Of a stretch of DNA of 64,000 bases, positions 1-9,178 are shown one piece after another; position 1 is the first letter of the stretch; every line of letters begins with the position of its first letter. This stretch comes from Cryomorpha sp963741985 (GTDB taxonomy: Bacteria; Bacteroidota; Bacteroidia; Flavobacteriales_D; Cryomorphaceae). The stretch lies in assembly GCA_963741985.1 (NCBI GenBank), contig CAVUKD010000004.1, forward strand, positions 813,590 through 877,589, written 5' to 3'. The notes beneath the pieces were generated by a model. The model saw nothing but the letters and a program-made list of their open reading frames with translations, searched no databases and had not been told where the DNA came from. A program made the position numbers and the translations under genes.

Positions 1-415
1 CTGCGTGGAAGTCGCCGTTGGCCTGCATCCATTTGAAGGCATTATCGGGACCCCAACTCCCTGCCGAAATATTTAGCACCTGCACAGAATCTATTTTGCG
101 CCGAAGCGCTTCTTGCAAGAGCGTACTCGCCAACTCCGATTGATCTGTAGCGACGCCCCCATTGAGCACGCTGTCACCAAATTTGAGAATATGCTTATAG
201 CCCTTGATTACTTGCGGGCTGCGCATCCCATAGGAATTGGTATTAAATTGATTTCCAAATCGGTGTACCCTCAGGTTCGGTTTTAGAGCATACTCGTAAG
301 TACGCGATGACTGGTAACAGGGAATTTGACCAAAACCAAAAAGCCGGAGAATGATTTCTATTGCAAGAAGTGCAAGAAAAATGTAAATAATTTTAAACCA
401 AAACCGCTTGTACAT
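1..415 (-). CDS. SGNH/GDSL-hydrolase-like protein, N-terminal part
   Basis: The gene runs off the left edge; 138 codons are visible. Residues about 8-27 form a hydrophobic helix (signal anchor), so the domain probably sits outside the inner membrane. A block-I-like GDS motif lies at residues 80-82 in FGDSVLNGG, followed by a block-II-like NISAGSWGP at about 115-123, as expected for SGNH hydrolases. Such proteins often remove or add acyl groups on glycans. The ATG at 413-415 overlaps the 3' end of the upstream polymerase gene by 23 bp, so both are likely co-transcribed. The catalytic His/Asp region is outside the window, so activity and substrate are inferred. Confidence 0.75.
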   Translation of the reverse strand, partial: MYKRFWFKIIYIFLALLAIEIILRLFGFGQIPCYQSSRTYEYALKPNLRVHRFGNQFNTNSYGMRSPQVIKGYKHILKFGDSVLNGGVATDQSELASTLLQEALRRKIDSVQVLNISAGSWGPDNAFKWMQANGDFHA

Positions 416-1730
416 CGGGTTTTTCGTAAGAATTTAATTCGCCGCTAATATACGGCTGGAAAAGCGGATCCGTGACCATCGTGATCGAAAAAAGCAAAAG
501 AATTGTGAAAGGATTGAGCGAGGCAGCCAGCCAAGGCTCAAGCATAATGCTAAAAAGGATCATCCATAGATATGGAAATGCGAGTCTGCAATTTTTAGCT
601 CCCGCAATAAAAAGAAGAAACAAACCACGGAGGAAAAAAGCGAGGCCTGCAATGCCGGTATTGAGCCATATAATAAGATACGTATTGTGCACACCTCCCT
701 GATGGCCAAGACTATTAAGGATATCCTGATTCTTCCCCATAAGCCATTCGTCATACGCGAAACCACGGCCAAACCAGAAATTATCCTGAATGGCCTGCCA
801 CGCAAAATTCCAGGCAATATACCTTCCCGACCCATCATCGAGGGTTTTTACCCTGAAAAAGGTGGACAATCCCAGAGCTTCGACAATATTTACCAGGTTA
901 TTTGCGATAAGCTCAGCACCAAAGGCCACGGTGAGAAAAGCGAGAAATCCCGCAAAAGGCGAAAGGCTGTAAAACCGCGACAGCACGAAAAACATACCAA
1001 CCGCAATGATAGCCGTGCGTGAACCGCTCATAATCATTGCAAAGAGTATGGTGATAATAATCCAGCGCATATCCGTTTTGGAAAACAAACCTTTGAAATA
1101 CTCCCGGCTCAAAATGGCAAATCCGAATAAGAGAATCGTGTAAATCCCTAAGCCATTGGGATTGCCGAAAAGCGACCGAAACCGGCCGTGGTGCGAGAAG
1201 GCAAGTCCATAATCGACATACCGCAACAGGTATCCCACAATAATAAGAAGGACACTAAAAAAGATTATGTCCTTGACAATTATCGGTCCGCTACCCTCAA
1301 GTGATTTTACAAAAAACTGCGGTACCACGAAGAGAATCAACAGGTAGGAAAGCATCTTTTGAAAACTGGTGAAAATATAGGGCGACGATACCAGACCGAT
1401 AATCGAGATGATAATAAAAGGCGTGAAGTACTTGAAAATCGAATTGATGTGGGAGAAATGCCGCCGGTCGACGATAACTATCGCGGTGAGCAGAAGGATA
1501 TAAATATTTTTGAAATCTTTGGCAAAATCGGTGGCCGATTGGAGACTATCGCTTAAAATTAGAATAAACAGGAATCCGAGAAGAATCTCGAAATACATGC
1601 CCCGTCGCCAAAACAGAAAAATGGTGAGCGTACCCAATCCGAAAAAAAGCGGAATACTCGCTGAGCCCACGAAAAACCAAAGGGCAAAAATCAGGAGCAG
1701 CGTGCTATTTCTCGAAATAAATTGTACCAT
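393..1730 (-). CDS. O-antigen polymerase/ligase-like membrane protein (Wzy/WaaL type)
   Basis: This 445-residue polytopic protein has about ten hydrophobic segments. It carries features of the O-antigen ligase/polymerase superfamily: FGNPNGLG at 188-195, GSRTA at 236-240, an SGR...FGRGF stretch at about 301-324, and a periplasmic-loop HNTYL motif at 348-352. Family members join lipid-linked oligosaccharides into polymer or ligate them to an acceptor in the periplasm. It is embedded in a glycosyltransferase operon, which favours a repeat-unit polymerase (Wzy) over a lipid A ligase, but sequence alone does not separate the two. It lies 13 bp downstream of the preceding GT4 gene. Confidence 0.85.
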   Translation of the reverse strand: MVQFISRNSTLLLIFALWFFVGSASIPLFFGLGTLTIFLFWRRGMYFEILLGFLFILILSDSLQSATDFAKDFKNIYILLLTAIVIVDRRHFSHINSIFKYFTPFIIISIIGLVSSPYIFTSFQKMLSYLLILFVVPQFFVKSLEGSGPIIVKDIIFFSVLLIIVGYLLRYVDYGLAFSHHGRFRSLFGNPNGLGIYTILLFGFAILSREYFKGLFSKTDMRWIIITILFAMIMSGSRTAIIAVGMFFVLSRFYSLSPFAGFLAFLTVAFGAELIANNLVNIVEALGLSTFFRVKTLDDGSGRYIAWNFAWQAIQDNFWFGRGFAYDEWLMGKNQDILNSLGHQGGVHNTYLIIWLNTGIAGLAFFLRGLFLLFIAGAKNCRLAFPYLWMILFSIMLEPWLAASLNPFTILLLFSITMVTDPLFQPYISGELNSYEKPDVQAVLV

Positions 1731-1743
1731 GCCGGGCTGTCAA

Positions 1744-2925
1744 TTATTCTTCTTTGAAGTCGCGTGGATGGGTGTCACTGTATGTCACCGCACGAATTGA
1801 CTTTATCGTGGCATCGGCAACGGCATCCCAGTTAAACTTCTCATTTACAATCCGAATACTTTCTGAGCGCATTTTATCCAGTTTCGTTTCTGGCAAGGTA
1901 GCCATTTCGCGAATGGCAGCTCTGAGTTCTTTCAATTTTCCGGGAGCAATCAGGCGCCCATTTTGATGCGATATCATATTCGGAATAGCTCCTACAGATG
2001 AAGCGATTATCGCCAGACCGCGTGCCATAGCCTCTAGGATAACATTGGGCATACCTTCAGAAAAACTGGGTACAATCAATACCTGGCAGGTGTCAATTAC
2101 AACTTTCAACTGTTGCGTATCTCGTATCTCACCGTAGTAAAAATGCCCAGGATCATGGATCTGCTTTGATTTTGGAATCGGCCCTACCCAGTGCATTTCC
2201 GTCTGCGTTTCCGCAAAAATTGGGGCGCATTGTATCAATTCTTCAATTCCTTTCCGACGCTCATCCCGGCCAATGAACAAAAACTTCCTTCTCCCCAGCT
2301 GGGCTGAGGGTTTTTCGACCATCCAATCAGCATCCACTGCCGAACCTATTTCGATAATATCCTCCCGCGCGACTCCTATGTTTTCGATTATCTCGGTAAT
2401 CACGGCTCCGTAAGAGAAAACAATATTGGCATTGCGGTTTATGAAAATAACGGGCGGGCGCAGTAAATGCTGAGTAAGTTTTACTTTGAAATTTGGCGGA
2501 ATCTGAAACATTTCATATCCGTGAAATTTTACGCCCACAGGCGCTATATGTATTCCTTTTTTCTTGTGCTCCAACAAACACCAACTCGTAAATCCCTTCG
2601 CATAAATAAAATCAAAATCAGCCCATTCGTCTTTGAGTTTTTCATATACAGCGCAGGAAAACTGGTAGGACTCACGCAAATAATGGCCCGGAATTTTGCG
2701 GTATTTCGGAAAGAACAATCCAATTACGTTGCACTGTTCTTCAGTGGTACCAAGCAATTTAAGTACTTCTGATTCTTCCGGAATCTTCGCCCCATCGTAT
2801 ATTGCGTGAACCAGAGTCAGGCGCACACCTTTTTTGAGGAGATTTCGTGCCAGATGAAATGAATGGCGCTGCATTCCTCCGGTAACGTAAGGACTTATCC
2901 CATCCGTAAGTAGTGCTATGTGCAT
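1744..2925 (-). CDS. GT4-family glycosyltransferase
   Basis: A GT-B glycosyltransferase of about 393 residues. The N-terminal Rossmann half opens with a YVTGGMQRHSFHLAR segment. The C-terminal half has FIGRDERRKGIEEL (the sugar-nucleotide domain start) and the family 4 signature SEGMPNVILEAMARG with its paired glutamates. I chose the internal ATG at 2923-2925, giving MHIALLTDGISP, because this matches the usual start of the family; the open frame extends 11 codons further upstream. That start overlaps the end of the upstream GT gene by 10 bp. It should transfer a hexose-type sugar at the cytoplasmic face; donor and acceptor are unknown. Confidence 0.88.
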   Translation of the reverse strand: MHIALLTDGISPYVTGGMQRHSFHLARNLLKKGVRLTLVHAIYDGAKIPEESEVLKLLGTTEEQCNVIGLFFPKYRKIPGHYLRESYQFSCAVYEKLKDEWADFDFIYAKGFTSWCLLEHKKKGIHIAPVGVKFHGYEMFQIPPNFKVKLTQHLLRPPVIFINRNANIVFSYGAVITEIIENIGVAREDIIEIGSAVDADWMVEKPSAQLGRRKFLFIGRDERRKGIEELIQCAPIFAETQTEMHWVGPIPKSKQIHDPGHFYYGEIRDTQQLKVVIDTCQVLIVPSFSEGMPNVILEAMARGLAIIASSVGAIPNMISHQNGRLIAPGKLKELRAAIREMATLPETKLDKMRSESIRIVNEKFNWDAVADATIKSIRAVTYSDTHPRDFKEE

Positions 2926-4118
2926 AGTTTCAAGGTGTTTCGGGCCGAGGCATCCCATGTATATTTCTCAAGCACTTTCGCATTCCAATTCATTCCCAGT
3001 GTCTTTCTTTTTTGCGGATGATCGATCAAATCTACTAAAGCTTTGGAAAACGCGGCAATATCGGGTTGAACCAATACACCTTCTTTCTCTGTCATCACGT
3101 CACGGACGGGTGTCACATCGGGCGCAATAACAGGTTTTTTCAAAAGCGCATATTCGAATATTTTTACCGGCGACCCATACCAGTTGCTCTTTGGCATTAC
3201 TGTAATATCCATTAGATCAATGTACTCATATATCTCGCCGTGGTTTACACTTCCCGTAAAAGTTACGTTTTCACCTATACCGAGATCTGTGGCCAGACGC
3301 TTCAAATCATTCAATATCGCGCCCTCGCCCACAATCAGAAGATGAACTTTACGCTCTTCCCTGCCTTCCACTTGATCGTCGACCGATAATTTGGCGAAAG
3401 CCTGAATCAGAATATCCACTCCGTGATACGGAAACATCGATCCTACAAAACCAACAACAAGCTTATTGCCAAGTTGATATTTTTCTCTTAGTTCCGCTGT
3501 TCGCAACGAATTAGATTGACTTTCCGTCGGATTTACAGCATTGGGAATAACCGAAATCTTAGAGGCTGAGTCGGGCCGGATTTTCATCAAATAGTTTTTC
3601 AATGCAGAACTCACGACCGATATTCCCTGACTATGTTTTAGGATTTCTTTTTCAACTTTTCGGGCTTTGCCCAGAAGCAAAGATTTTCCTGAAAAGGAAA
3701 TTCGTTCACCGGGATATGGCGCATTGATTTCGGCCACATGCTTCACTCCCATTTTTCGGGTGGTGCGAATGCCGGAATTCTGGAGATAGGCCACCCGCTC
3801 ATACACGAAATCAGGCTGAAAAGTGGCAATCATCTCCTCCAACTTTGCTCCCATTTTTGCATCAAACTTTTGTAGCGAAACATCGCGCACCGATTCCCAA
3901 ATCAATCCGGGGATCACTGCTTTTACGGATGAAAATCTTCGTTTCGGACTTTCCGCTGAAATTACTACAGTATTTTTATGAAGATCGGCGCCGATAAGCG
4001 CCTCCACTTCGATTCCCATTCGCTGCCAGGCCGAAATCATCTCGCGCATATGAGTTCCATACCCCGTAGGCGCGGACATACTCAACTGTGGATGTGGCGA
4101 ATAGTATAATATCTTCAT
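2916..4118 (-). CDS. GT4-family glycosyltransferase
   Basis: A 400-residue GT-B enzyme beginning MKILYYSPHPQLSM and containing GYGTHMREM near the N-terminus. The C-terminal half has VVGFVGSMFPYHGVDILIQA and the donor-binding SPVKIFEYALLKKPVIAPD. The start is set at 4118 because its ATG shares one base with the TGA of wecB (TGATG), a typical coupled junction; the longer open frame upstream overlaps wecB and is not needed. The enzyme is probably cytoplasmic and acts in repeat-unit assembly. Specificity cannot be read from sequence. Confidence 0.87.
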   Translation of the reverse strand: MKILYYSPHPQLSMSAPTGYGTHMREMISAWQRMGIEVEALIGADLHKNTVVISAESPKRRFSSVKAVIPGLIWESVRDVSLQKFDAKMGAKLEEMIATFQPDFVYERVAYLQNSGIRTTRKMGVKHVAEINAPYPGERISFSGKSLLLGKARKVEKEILKHSQGISVVSSALKNYLMKIRPDSASKISVIPNAVNPTESQSNSLRTAELREKYQLGNKLVVGFVGSMFPYHGVDILIQAFAKLSVDDQVEGREERKVHLLIVGEGAILNDLKRLATDLGIGENVTFTGSVNHGEIYEYIDLMDITVMPKSNWYGSPVKIFEYALLKKPVIAPDVTPVRDVMTEKEGVLVQPDIAAFSKALVDLIDHPQKRKTLGMNWNAKVLEKYTWDASARNTLKLCT

Positions 4119-5239
4119 CAAAATCCGTTTTCGAAATAGGCTACAACCCGCGCAAGAACACGCTCCGTAGCATGTCCATCCCACAAATGCGGAATTTGTC
4201 CTTTTTTAAATTTTCCTTCCAGCACAGAATGTACATACGGTAAAATAGCTTCGACCCTAAATGGAAGGAGAACATTCGTGCCGATCTCAATCGTGCTCGG
4301 ACGCTCAGTATTGGGTCGGAGGGTGAGGCACGGTTTCCGCAAAAAGGTGGTTTCCTCCTGAATTCCACCTGAATCGGTGAGCACAAACCGGCTCTCCGCT
4401 ATAAGTTTCTGAAAGTCGAAATAGCCGAGCGGATCGGTGAGTATTATTCCGGGAATGGATTCCAATTCATTTGACAACCCCATTTCCGCAATTTTCTGGC
4501 GGCTGCGCGGATGAATCGGGAAAACAACCGGAATAAATTCAGATACACCGTTGAGAACTTTGAGTAGAAGCCTTACCCCCGAATCCGAATCCACATTCGA
4601 AGGCCGGTGCAGAGTGACAAGTGCATAGGGTTGGTTCTGCAATTCGAACTTTTCCAGAATTGTGGAAGCCTCAATTTCCGAACGATACCCAACCAAGGTA
4701 TCGATCATGGTATTTCCCACAAAACAAATACCGCGCTCTGCTTTTCCTTCCTGTCTTAAATTCTCCAAACCGGAATCTTCGGTTACAAAATGCAGGTTGG
4801 CAACCATATCGGCAATATTCCGGTTGTGCTCTTCGGGCATATCGATATCAAAACTGCGTAAGCCACTTTCAAGATGCGCGATGGGCAAATGGCATTTATT
4901 GGCTGCGATGGCCGCTGCCAATGTCGAATTCACATCGCCCACAACCATCACCATATCGGGATGGACTTCCAAAAACAAATCAGTAAGGGCTGAAATGGTC
5001 GCGGCAATTTGTTTTCCCGGAAGGTCGGGCTGGATATTTAAAAAAACATCCGGTCGCAAGCCGAACTGATCGAAAAATACCGCCGCCATTTTTTCGTCGT
5101 AATGCTGGCCGGTATGTACAATTTTAACTTCCAGATGGTCCATGGTGGCAGCCACAGACTTAAATCGGGTGACTTTTATGAAATTAGGTCGCGTGCCCAC
5201 GACAATCCAAAGGGTTCGATTCTTATGCATCAAGCTCAT
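4118..5239 (-). CDS. wecB: UDP-N-acetylglucosamine 2-epimerase, non-hydrolysing
   Basis: A 373-residue protein with the full set of WecB/MnaA motifs: VGTRPNFIKV near the start, HTGQHYDEKM, GDVNSTLAAAIAA, HLESGLRSFDIDMPEEHNR, and LTDSGGIQEE followed by RPNTERPSTIEIGTN. The family interconverts UDP-GlcNAc and UDP-ManNAc (or the 2-epimers of modified sugars), which feeds ManNAc-type sugars to the neighbouring glycosyltransferases. The start at 5239 overlaps the upstream gene by 17 bp; a second Met is at codon 4. Length and motifs are normal, and no frameshift is present. Confidence 0.93.
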   Translation of the reverse strand: MSLMHKNRTLWIVVGTRPNFIKVTRFKSVAATMDHLEVKIVHTGQHYDEKMAAVFFDQFGLRPDVFLNIQPDLPGKQIAATISALTDLFLEVHPDMVMVVGDVNSTLAAAIAANKCHLPIAHLESGLRSFDIDMPEEHNRNIADMVANLHFVTEDSGLENLRQEGKAERGICFVGNTMIDTLVGYRSEIEASTILEKFELQNQPYALVTLHRPSNVDSDSGVRLLLKVLNGVSEFIPVVFPIHPRSRQKIAEMGLSNELESIPGIILTDPLGYFDFQKLIAESRFVLTDSGGIQEETTFLRKPCLTLRPNTERPSTIEIGTNVLLPFRVEAILPYVHSVLEGKFKKGQIPHLWDGHATERVLARVVAYFENGF

Positions 5240-6461
5240 CCAATTGAATTTTAATCCGTTCTACAAACCTACGGCTTATGGCATCAATGGAATAATCCTG
5301 AAGCCAGTTTCGTGGTCCCTCTATTGCCATTGGTGCTGCAAAAAAAGATTCCAAAGAACTTTCTTCCGCCAGGAAACGACCCAGATTTTTGTTCTCAATA
5401 AATTCAGACAGCGTTCCTTTTCTGCCCATTGCCATAATCGGAACGTGCAGTGCAGCCAGTTCATAAAGTTTGGAAGGAATCCCGTTTTTCGCGTGCTCAG
5501 GAATGAAAAAGATGAGCCAGGCCGCCTCTTGCGAAATGGAGAAAAATTCTTTTGAGGGAATGGGTTTATGGAAATGAACAGACTCTGATTTATGATGCCC
5601 GTGCCACTCATCATTTGAATAAATATCCAATTCAAAGCGGCTTGCATTTTTGGTTACAAAATCGATCAAACGAGCAATGGAATCCTGAGAGTCCTTGTAC
5701 AGCGAACCTCCATAAACCAATTTTATTCTATTGGAATTTTCGGAGTCACCCTTGGCAGCTATTGGAATATCTTCGGGATCGTAGCCGTGCGAAATCTCAC
5801 ATATTTTCTCCGCATTCGCAGGATACTTTCTTTGCAGCTTTTTTACTATTTCCGGCCAGGGCGAACTAATCAAATTGAAAGCGTTCACGACTTTTTCCTC
5901 CGAATCTTTTTCAAATCGGAGCCGCTCAAGCGGAAGATGTTTGTAGCCATAAGCCTCACCCCACGTCCATGGATCACGGAAATCGGCCATAAAAAGGATT
6001 TCGGGAAATCTCGGAATCAGGTTGGCCGTATAGCTCAAAAGCCGAAACGGTGCGCCGGTGACGATCACACATTGAAAATCCTGAAAATCCAGCAATTGAA
6101 GAAGTTGGTTCACAAATGCTTTTTCATCGTTCAGAGCGCGGTCATACGGTGATCCATTACTCTTGCGATTCATGTTGTAAAGCGCAGTCCGATAGGCTAT
6201 TTTTTCAAAAAAATCCTTCGGCTTTTTGTCCAGCACTTCTGGAAAATAATGTGCATACGTATGCACCGGAATCCCTTCCACATCCGCAGTCCACGAACTC
6301 TGAGGCTGAGCAGGCAGTGCCGCTGTCAAAACTTCTACCGCGTGACCCTGCCGTTTTAAATATTTCGCAAACTTTGCCCAGCGTCGGCCCCCAATTCCGG
6401 GAGCCGGCGGAAACGTGTGCGACACAATCAGAATGCGAATATGTTCCGGGCCTTTTTCCAA
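5223..6461 (-). CDS. GT4-like glycosyltransferase
   Basis: A 412-residue protein opening with ILIVSHTFPPAPGIGGRRW and AKYLKRQGHAVEVLTA, the N-terminal domain of GT-B enzymes of the WbuB/ExpE7 kind. A KLVYGGSLYKDS segment starts the second domain, and a GIPSKLYELAALHVPIMAMG segment replaces the usual EGxPxxxxEA donor motif. The most likely start is TTG at 6459-6461, directly after the TGA of the nucleotidyltransferase gene (6462-6464); no ATG or GTG is better placed. It belongs to the same transcription unit and is inferred to be a cytoplasmic sugar transferase. Confidence 0.82.
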   Translation of the reverse strand: MEKGPEHIRILIVSHTFPPAPGIGGRRWAKFAKYLKRQGHAVEVLTAALPAQPQSSWTADVEGIPVHTYAHYFPEVLDKKPKDFFEKIAYRTALYNMNRKSNGSPYDRALNDEKAFVNQLLQLLDFQDFQCVIVTGAPFRLLSYTANLIPRFPEILFMADFRDPWTWGEAYGYKHLPLERLRFEKDSEEKVVNAFNLISSPWPEIVKKLQRKYPANAEKICEISHGYDPEDIPIAAKGDSENSNRIKLVYGGSLYKDSQDSIARLIDFVTKNASRFELDIYSNDEWHGHHKSESVHFHKPIPSKEFFSISQEAAWLIFFIPEHAKNGIPSKLYELAALHVPIMAMGRKGTLSEFIENKNLGRFLAEESSLESFFAAPMAIEGPRNWLQDYSIDAISRRFVERIKIQLDELDA

Positions 6462-6878
6462 TCAAGCTTTTTTTTGTTGGTTCATCAGCCTTTCGACGAT
6501 TGCTGTGGTGCTATATCCGTGGCTTCTGTCCAAATAATGAATTTTCTTTATGGCATCGGGAGCGGTGATTGGTCGGCCACGATAATCATCTCCCAAAAAC
6601 CGGATTTGAAAATCGCCTTCCTGCATCATGTGAGTAAGCTGCTCCTCCGAATTGTATTCAAGAATCTCATCCACAAACCGAACAGATCCCAAGACCATTT
6701 TTCTTTCCGCCAGGGAAAAGATTGGTTTCCGCTTTCCGGGATTTATATTTTCATCAAAATCTTCGGCGGTATTCAGCGCAACGGTTAGATGGTCGCAGTA
6801 CTTTTTGCATTCCTCAAGCATCAGCACATGGCCGGGATGATACAAATCGAAAACGCCACACGCAAACCCGCGAATCAT
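6462..6878 (-). CDS. Nucleotidyltransferase of the TagD/HldE C-terminal type
   Basis: A small 138-residue enzyme. The ACGVFDLYHPGHVLML segment is the GxFDxxHxGH signature of the cytidylyltransferase-like superfamily, and HGYSTTAIVERL near the C-terminus corresponds to the conserved STT loop. Members activate phosphorylated polyols or sugars with CTP (TagD) or ATP (HldE domain 2). It is downstream of a PfkB kinase and a GmhA-like isomerase, which suggests activation of a heptose- or related sugar-1-phosphate; TagD-like use of glycerol-3-phosphate is the alternative. Its ATG overlaps the epimerase stop as ATGA (6875-6878). Confidence 0.85.
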   Translation of the reverse strand: MIRGFACGVFDLYHPGHVLMLEECKKYCDHLTVALNTAEDFDENINPGKRKPIFSLAERKMVLGSVRFVDEILEYNSEEQLTHMMQEGDFQIRFLGDDYRGRPITAPDAIKKIHYLDRSHGYSTTAIVERLMNQQKKA

Positions 6879-7792
6879 GAGATATTCTCTTTAATGAATA
6901 TTTCCAAATCGTGCTTTGGGCTCCAGCCAAGCATCTTCTTCGCCTTTGAAATATCTGCATAGGTGATCTCAGCTTCGCCTTCCCGCTTATCAATAAAGGA
7001 ATACGAATCAGAAATCATTTTAGCCAAATCGAGTACCGAACAGGTATGCGAATGGCCAATATTAAAAGCTGTATTCAGTTTTTCGGGGTGTACCGCCGCC
7101 ATATAATTCGCACGCGCCAAATCCTTTACGTGCACAAAATCACGTTTTTGTGAACCATCGCCGGTAATCAGCAATGGCTCGCTCCGGGAAGCACGATCGA
7201 GGAAAATACCGATTACGCTGCTATAGGCATTGAATGTATTCTCAGGGTTAAAACTCCGCGGGCCATAGGGATTGAAATAACGCAGATGGACAAAATCAAG
7301 TGGAAACCGGGTAGATAATAATTCGAAATACTTCTCGACTTCGTATTTCTGAAAGGCATACGGACTGAGGCAATCAATTCCCTCCGATTCAGGAGTAGGG
7401 ATCATTTTTGGAGTGCCGTATATAGCGCTCGACGAGCTGTTCACAAACCGCGGAAAACGATTATCCGCAATCATCAGTTCCAATAAATGCATGGCACCCA
7501 TCAGATTGGCGTGAATATGTTCATTTACCAGTTCGAAGCTCGGTTGTATGCGCGGAAGCGCCGCCAGATGAAAAACGACATCGTAAGGCTTCAAGGTTTT
7601 CAAAGAAAAAAGCGAATCTTCCAAAAACTCAAAACGTGGATGGTCTTTCTGGCCGGCAATATTTTTTCGCGTACCGGTGCTGAGATTATCGATTCCGGTA
7701 ATCTGCCAATCGGTTTTTTCCAAAAGGTAGTCAAGCAGATTACTGCCAATAAATCCTGCCACGCCCGTTAGAAGTACTTTTTTGATTTTCAT
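6875..7792 (-). CDS. NAD-dependent sugar epimerase/dehydratase (extended SDR)
   Basis: A 305-residue extended short-chain dehydrogenase. The nucleotide-binding TGVAGFIG is at residues 9-16, IDNLSTGTRKNI follows, and the catalytic Ser and YxxxK appear in SSSAIYG and SPYAFQKYEVEK. RYFNPYGPR is the usual substrate-side motif. The family converts nucleotide sugars, for example by 4-epimerisation of UDP-GlcNAc/Gal or ADP-heptose-type sugars. I set the start at the ATG 7790-7792 because it makes a 4-bp ATGA overlap with the SIS gene and removes an atypical N-terminal tail. Next to the kinase, isomerase and nucleotidyltransferase it may finish the same sugar, but this is inference. Confidence 0.85.
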   Translation of the reverse strand: MKIKKVLLTGVAGFIGSNLLDYLLEKTDWQITGIDNLSTGTRKNIAGQKDHPRFEFLEDSLFSLKTLKPYDVVFHLAALPRIQPSFELVNEHIHANLMGAMHLLELMIADNRFPRFVNSSSSAIYGTPKMIPTPESEGIDCLSPYAFQKYEVEKYFELLSTRFPLDFVHLRYFNPYGPRSFNPENTFNAYSSVIGIFLDRASRSEPLLITGDGSQKRDFVHVKDLARANYMAAVHPEKLNTAFNIGHSHTCSVLDLAKMISDSYSFIDKREGEAEITYADISKAKKMLGWSPKHDLEIFIKENIS

Positions 7793-8304
7793 GTCAATTC
7801 GTCGAGTATGGCATGAAGAATTACCTGGTGGAAACATTCTACAACGCCATAGTTTTTGATCGGAGTTACAAAATTTACTTCGCCCTGAGCACTCAATGTA
7901 TTCTCAGCATCGAAACCACTGAGCGTAATTACTAAGCCGCCGCGCTCACGATGTTTTGCGACAGCATTCAAAATATTTTTTGACTCACCAGACGAACTTA
8001 TGGCAACCAGAATATCACCTCTCTGGAAACTGAAATTAATCCATTCGGCTATCGCATTTTCATAGCCGTAATCATTTGCAAAACAAGTAATCAAGGCACC
8101 ATCAGAGAATGTGAGTGTCGGCTTCTTCGCAATCTTCATATAATCTTCCATCATATGGCTGCCTATTGCATTGCTGCCACCGTTTCCGATAAAAATGATA
8201 CGCGAAGCGGTATCGAGAATGCTCACCGATTCGCGGATTTGCCGGCGGATAGTATCCGAAGCAAAAAATTCTGAAAAAGCCTTATTGTATAAATCCAGCT
8301 GCAT
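7789..8304 (-). CDS. Phosphoheptose isomerase-like SIS-domain protein
   Basis: A 171-residue protein with one SIS domain. IFIGNGGSNAIGSHMMEDYM matches the GmhA phosphate-binding segment, SSSGESKNILNA the second SIS motif, and FHQVILHAILDEL the C-terminal helix that carries the catalytic His in GmhA. GmhA converts sedoheptulose 7-phosphate to D-glycero-D-manno-heptose 7-phosphate, the entry step to nucleotide-activated heptose. The start overlaps the kinase gene by 23 bp, so translation is probably coupled. A different ketose phosphate substrate is possible. Confidence 0.83.
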   Translation of the reverse strand: MQLDLYNKAFSEFFASDTIRRQIRESVSILDTASRIIFIGNGGSNAIGSHMMEDYMKIAKKPTLTFSDGALITCFANDYGYENAIAEWINFSFQRGDILVAISSSGESKNILNAVAKHRERGGLVITLSGFDAENTLSAQGEVNFVTPIKNYGVVECFHQVILHAILDELT

Positions 8305-9178
8305 GTTTTCGTAATTTTTCTTTGGTTACGGCCTGCTCATTGCAGAGCCAGGTGCACGATAAACTCGCCGCCAGCGAAGGTACGAGCATTATATGATTTA
8401 TATCCTCAAAATCCACTTCGGCACACAGGCTGGCAAATGCGTAAAAAGTATCACCGGCACCGATCGTATCGACTACCTCGCCTTTAAATACCGGCTGATG
8501 AACGTAGGTTGTGCCATCGTAATAAGCCGAACCGCGTCGGCCCAAGGTCAGAAAAAGCTTATCGGCCATAAGTTCATAGTCGTAAAGACCGGCTATAGCT
8601 CCGCTTTCGCTAAAATCTGTCTTCGAATTGACCTGAAGACTCGCCTCGCGCAAATCCATACATGCACTCTTTTTGGCGAAAGCTTTCCATTTCGACATCC
8701 GGTTGTACCCAAAATTATTGCTGTTGGTCTGGGTCATGAAATGGTACTTCCCATTCACTTCCAGCTTATTGCAGAAACCGTGACCAAAATCGGCAACAAT
8801 GACCACATCGTAATCGGCACTATTCACTTGTATGGGACCAAAACTCCGGCTGTCAAATTTATTGATCTCGACGTGCTTCTTCCGGTCGTCTTTATCAATA
8901 AGTCGGGTTTTTACAATTTCGCCTTTTTCATTGGAAATCAGATCGACGCTTTTCACAAAATCTTCGAGGTGGCGGGCAATGGCCGCAGCTCCTCCCTGCT
9001 GTGTGCTCTTATCACCATCGGGACTGGCATAGCTGAACACCGGACAGAAAGATTTCATGCTCTGCCCCTCGTAATTAACCTCGATAAATTCGTCAATAAT
9101 GGTTTCGCCGACCACACAAACGCGCATATCTTTTACGTTGTAAATAAAGCGCTCAATTTCATCTCTTCTATTCGCCAT
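8282..9178 (-). CDS. PfkB/RfaE-type sugar kinase
   Basis: A 298-residue ribokinase-fold protein. The catalytic GAGD is at 240-243 in DTIGAGDTF, with Asp243 as the expected base. QQGGAAAIARHL (about 60-71) matches the glycine-rich substrate loop, and VVIVADFGHGF (about 125-135) is the variant of the RfaE DYGKG segment seen in capsule-locus kinases. With the SIS isomerase and the nucleotidyltransferase it resembles a split HldE pathway: kinase and nucleotidyltransferase are fused in Escherichia coli HldE but are separate genes here. Stop and start are closely packed with neighbours on both sides. Confidence 0.85.
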   Translation of the reverse strand: MANRRDEIERFIYNVKDMRVCVVGETIIDEFIEVNYEGQSMKSFCPVFSYASPDGDKSTQQGGAAAIARHLEDFVKSVDLISNEKGEIVKTRLIDKDDRKKHVEINKFDSRSFGPIQVNSADYDVVIVADFGHGFCNKLEVNGKYHFMTQTNSNNFGYNRMSKWKAFAKKSACMDLREASLQVNSKTDFSESGAIAGLYDYELMADKLFLTLGRRGSAYYDGTTYVHQPVFKGEVVDTIGAGDTFYAFASLCAEVDFEDINHIMLVPSLAASLSCTWLCNEQAVTKEKLRKHAAGFIQ

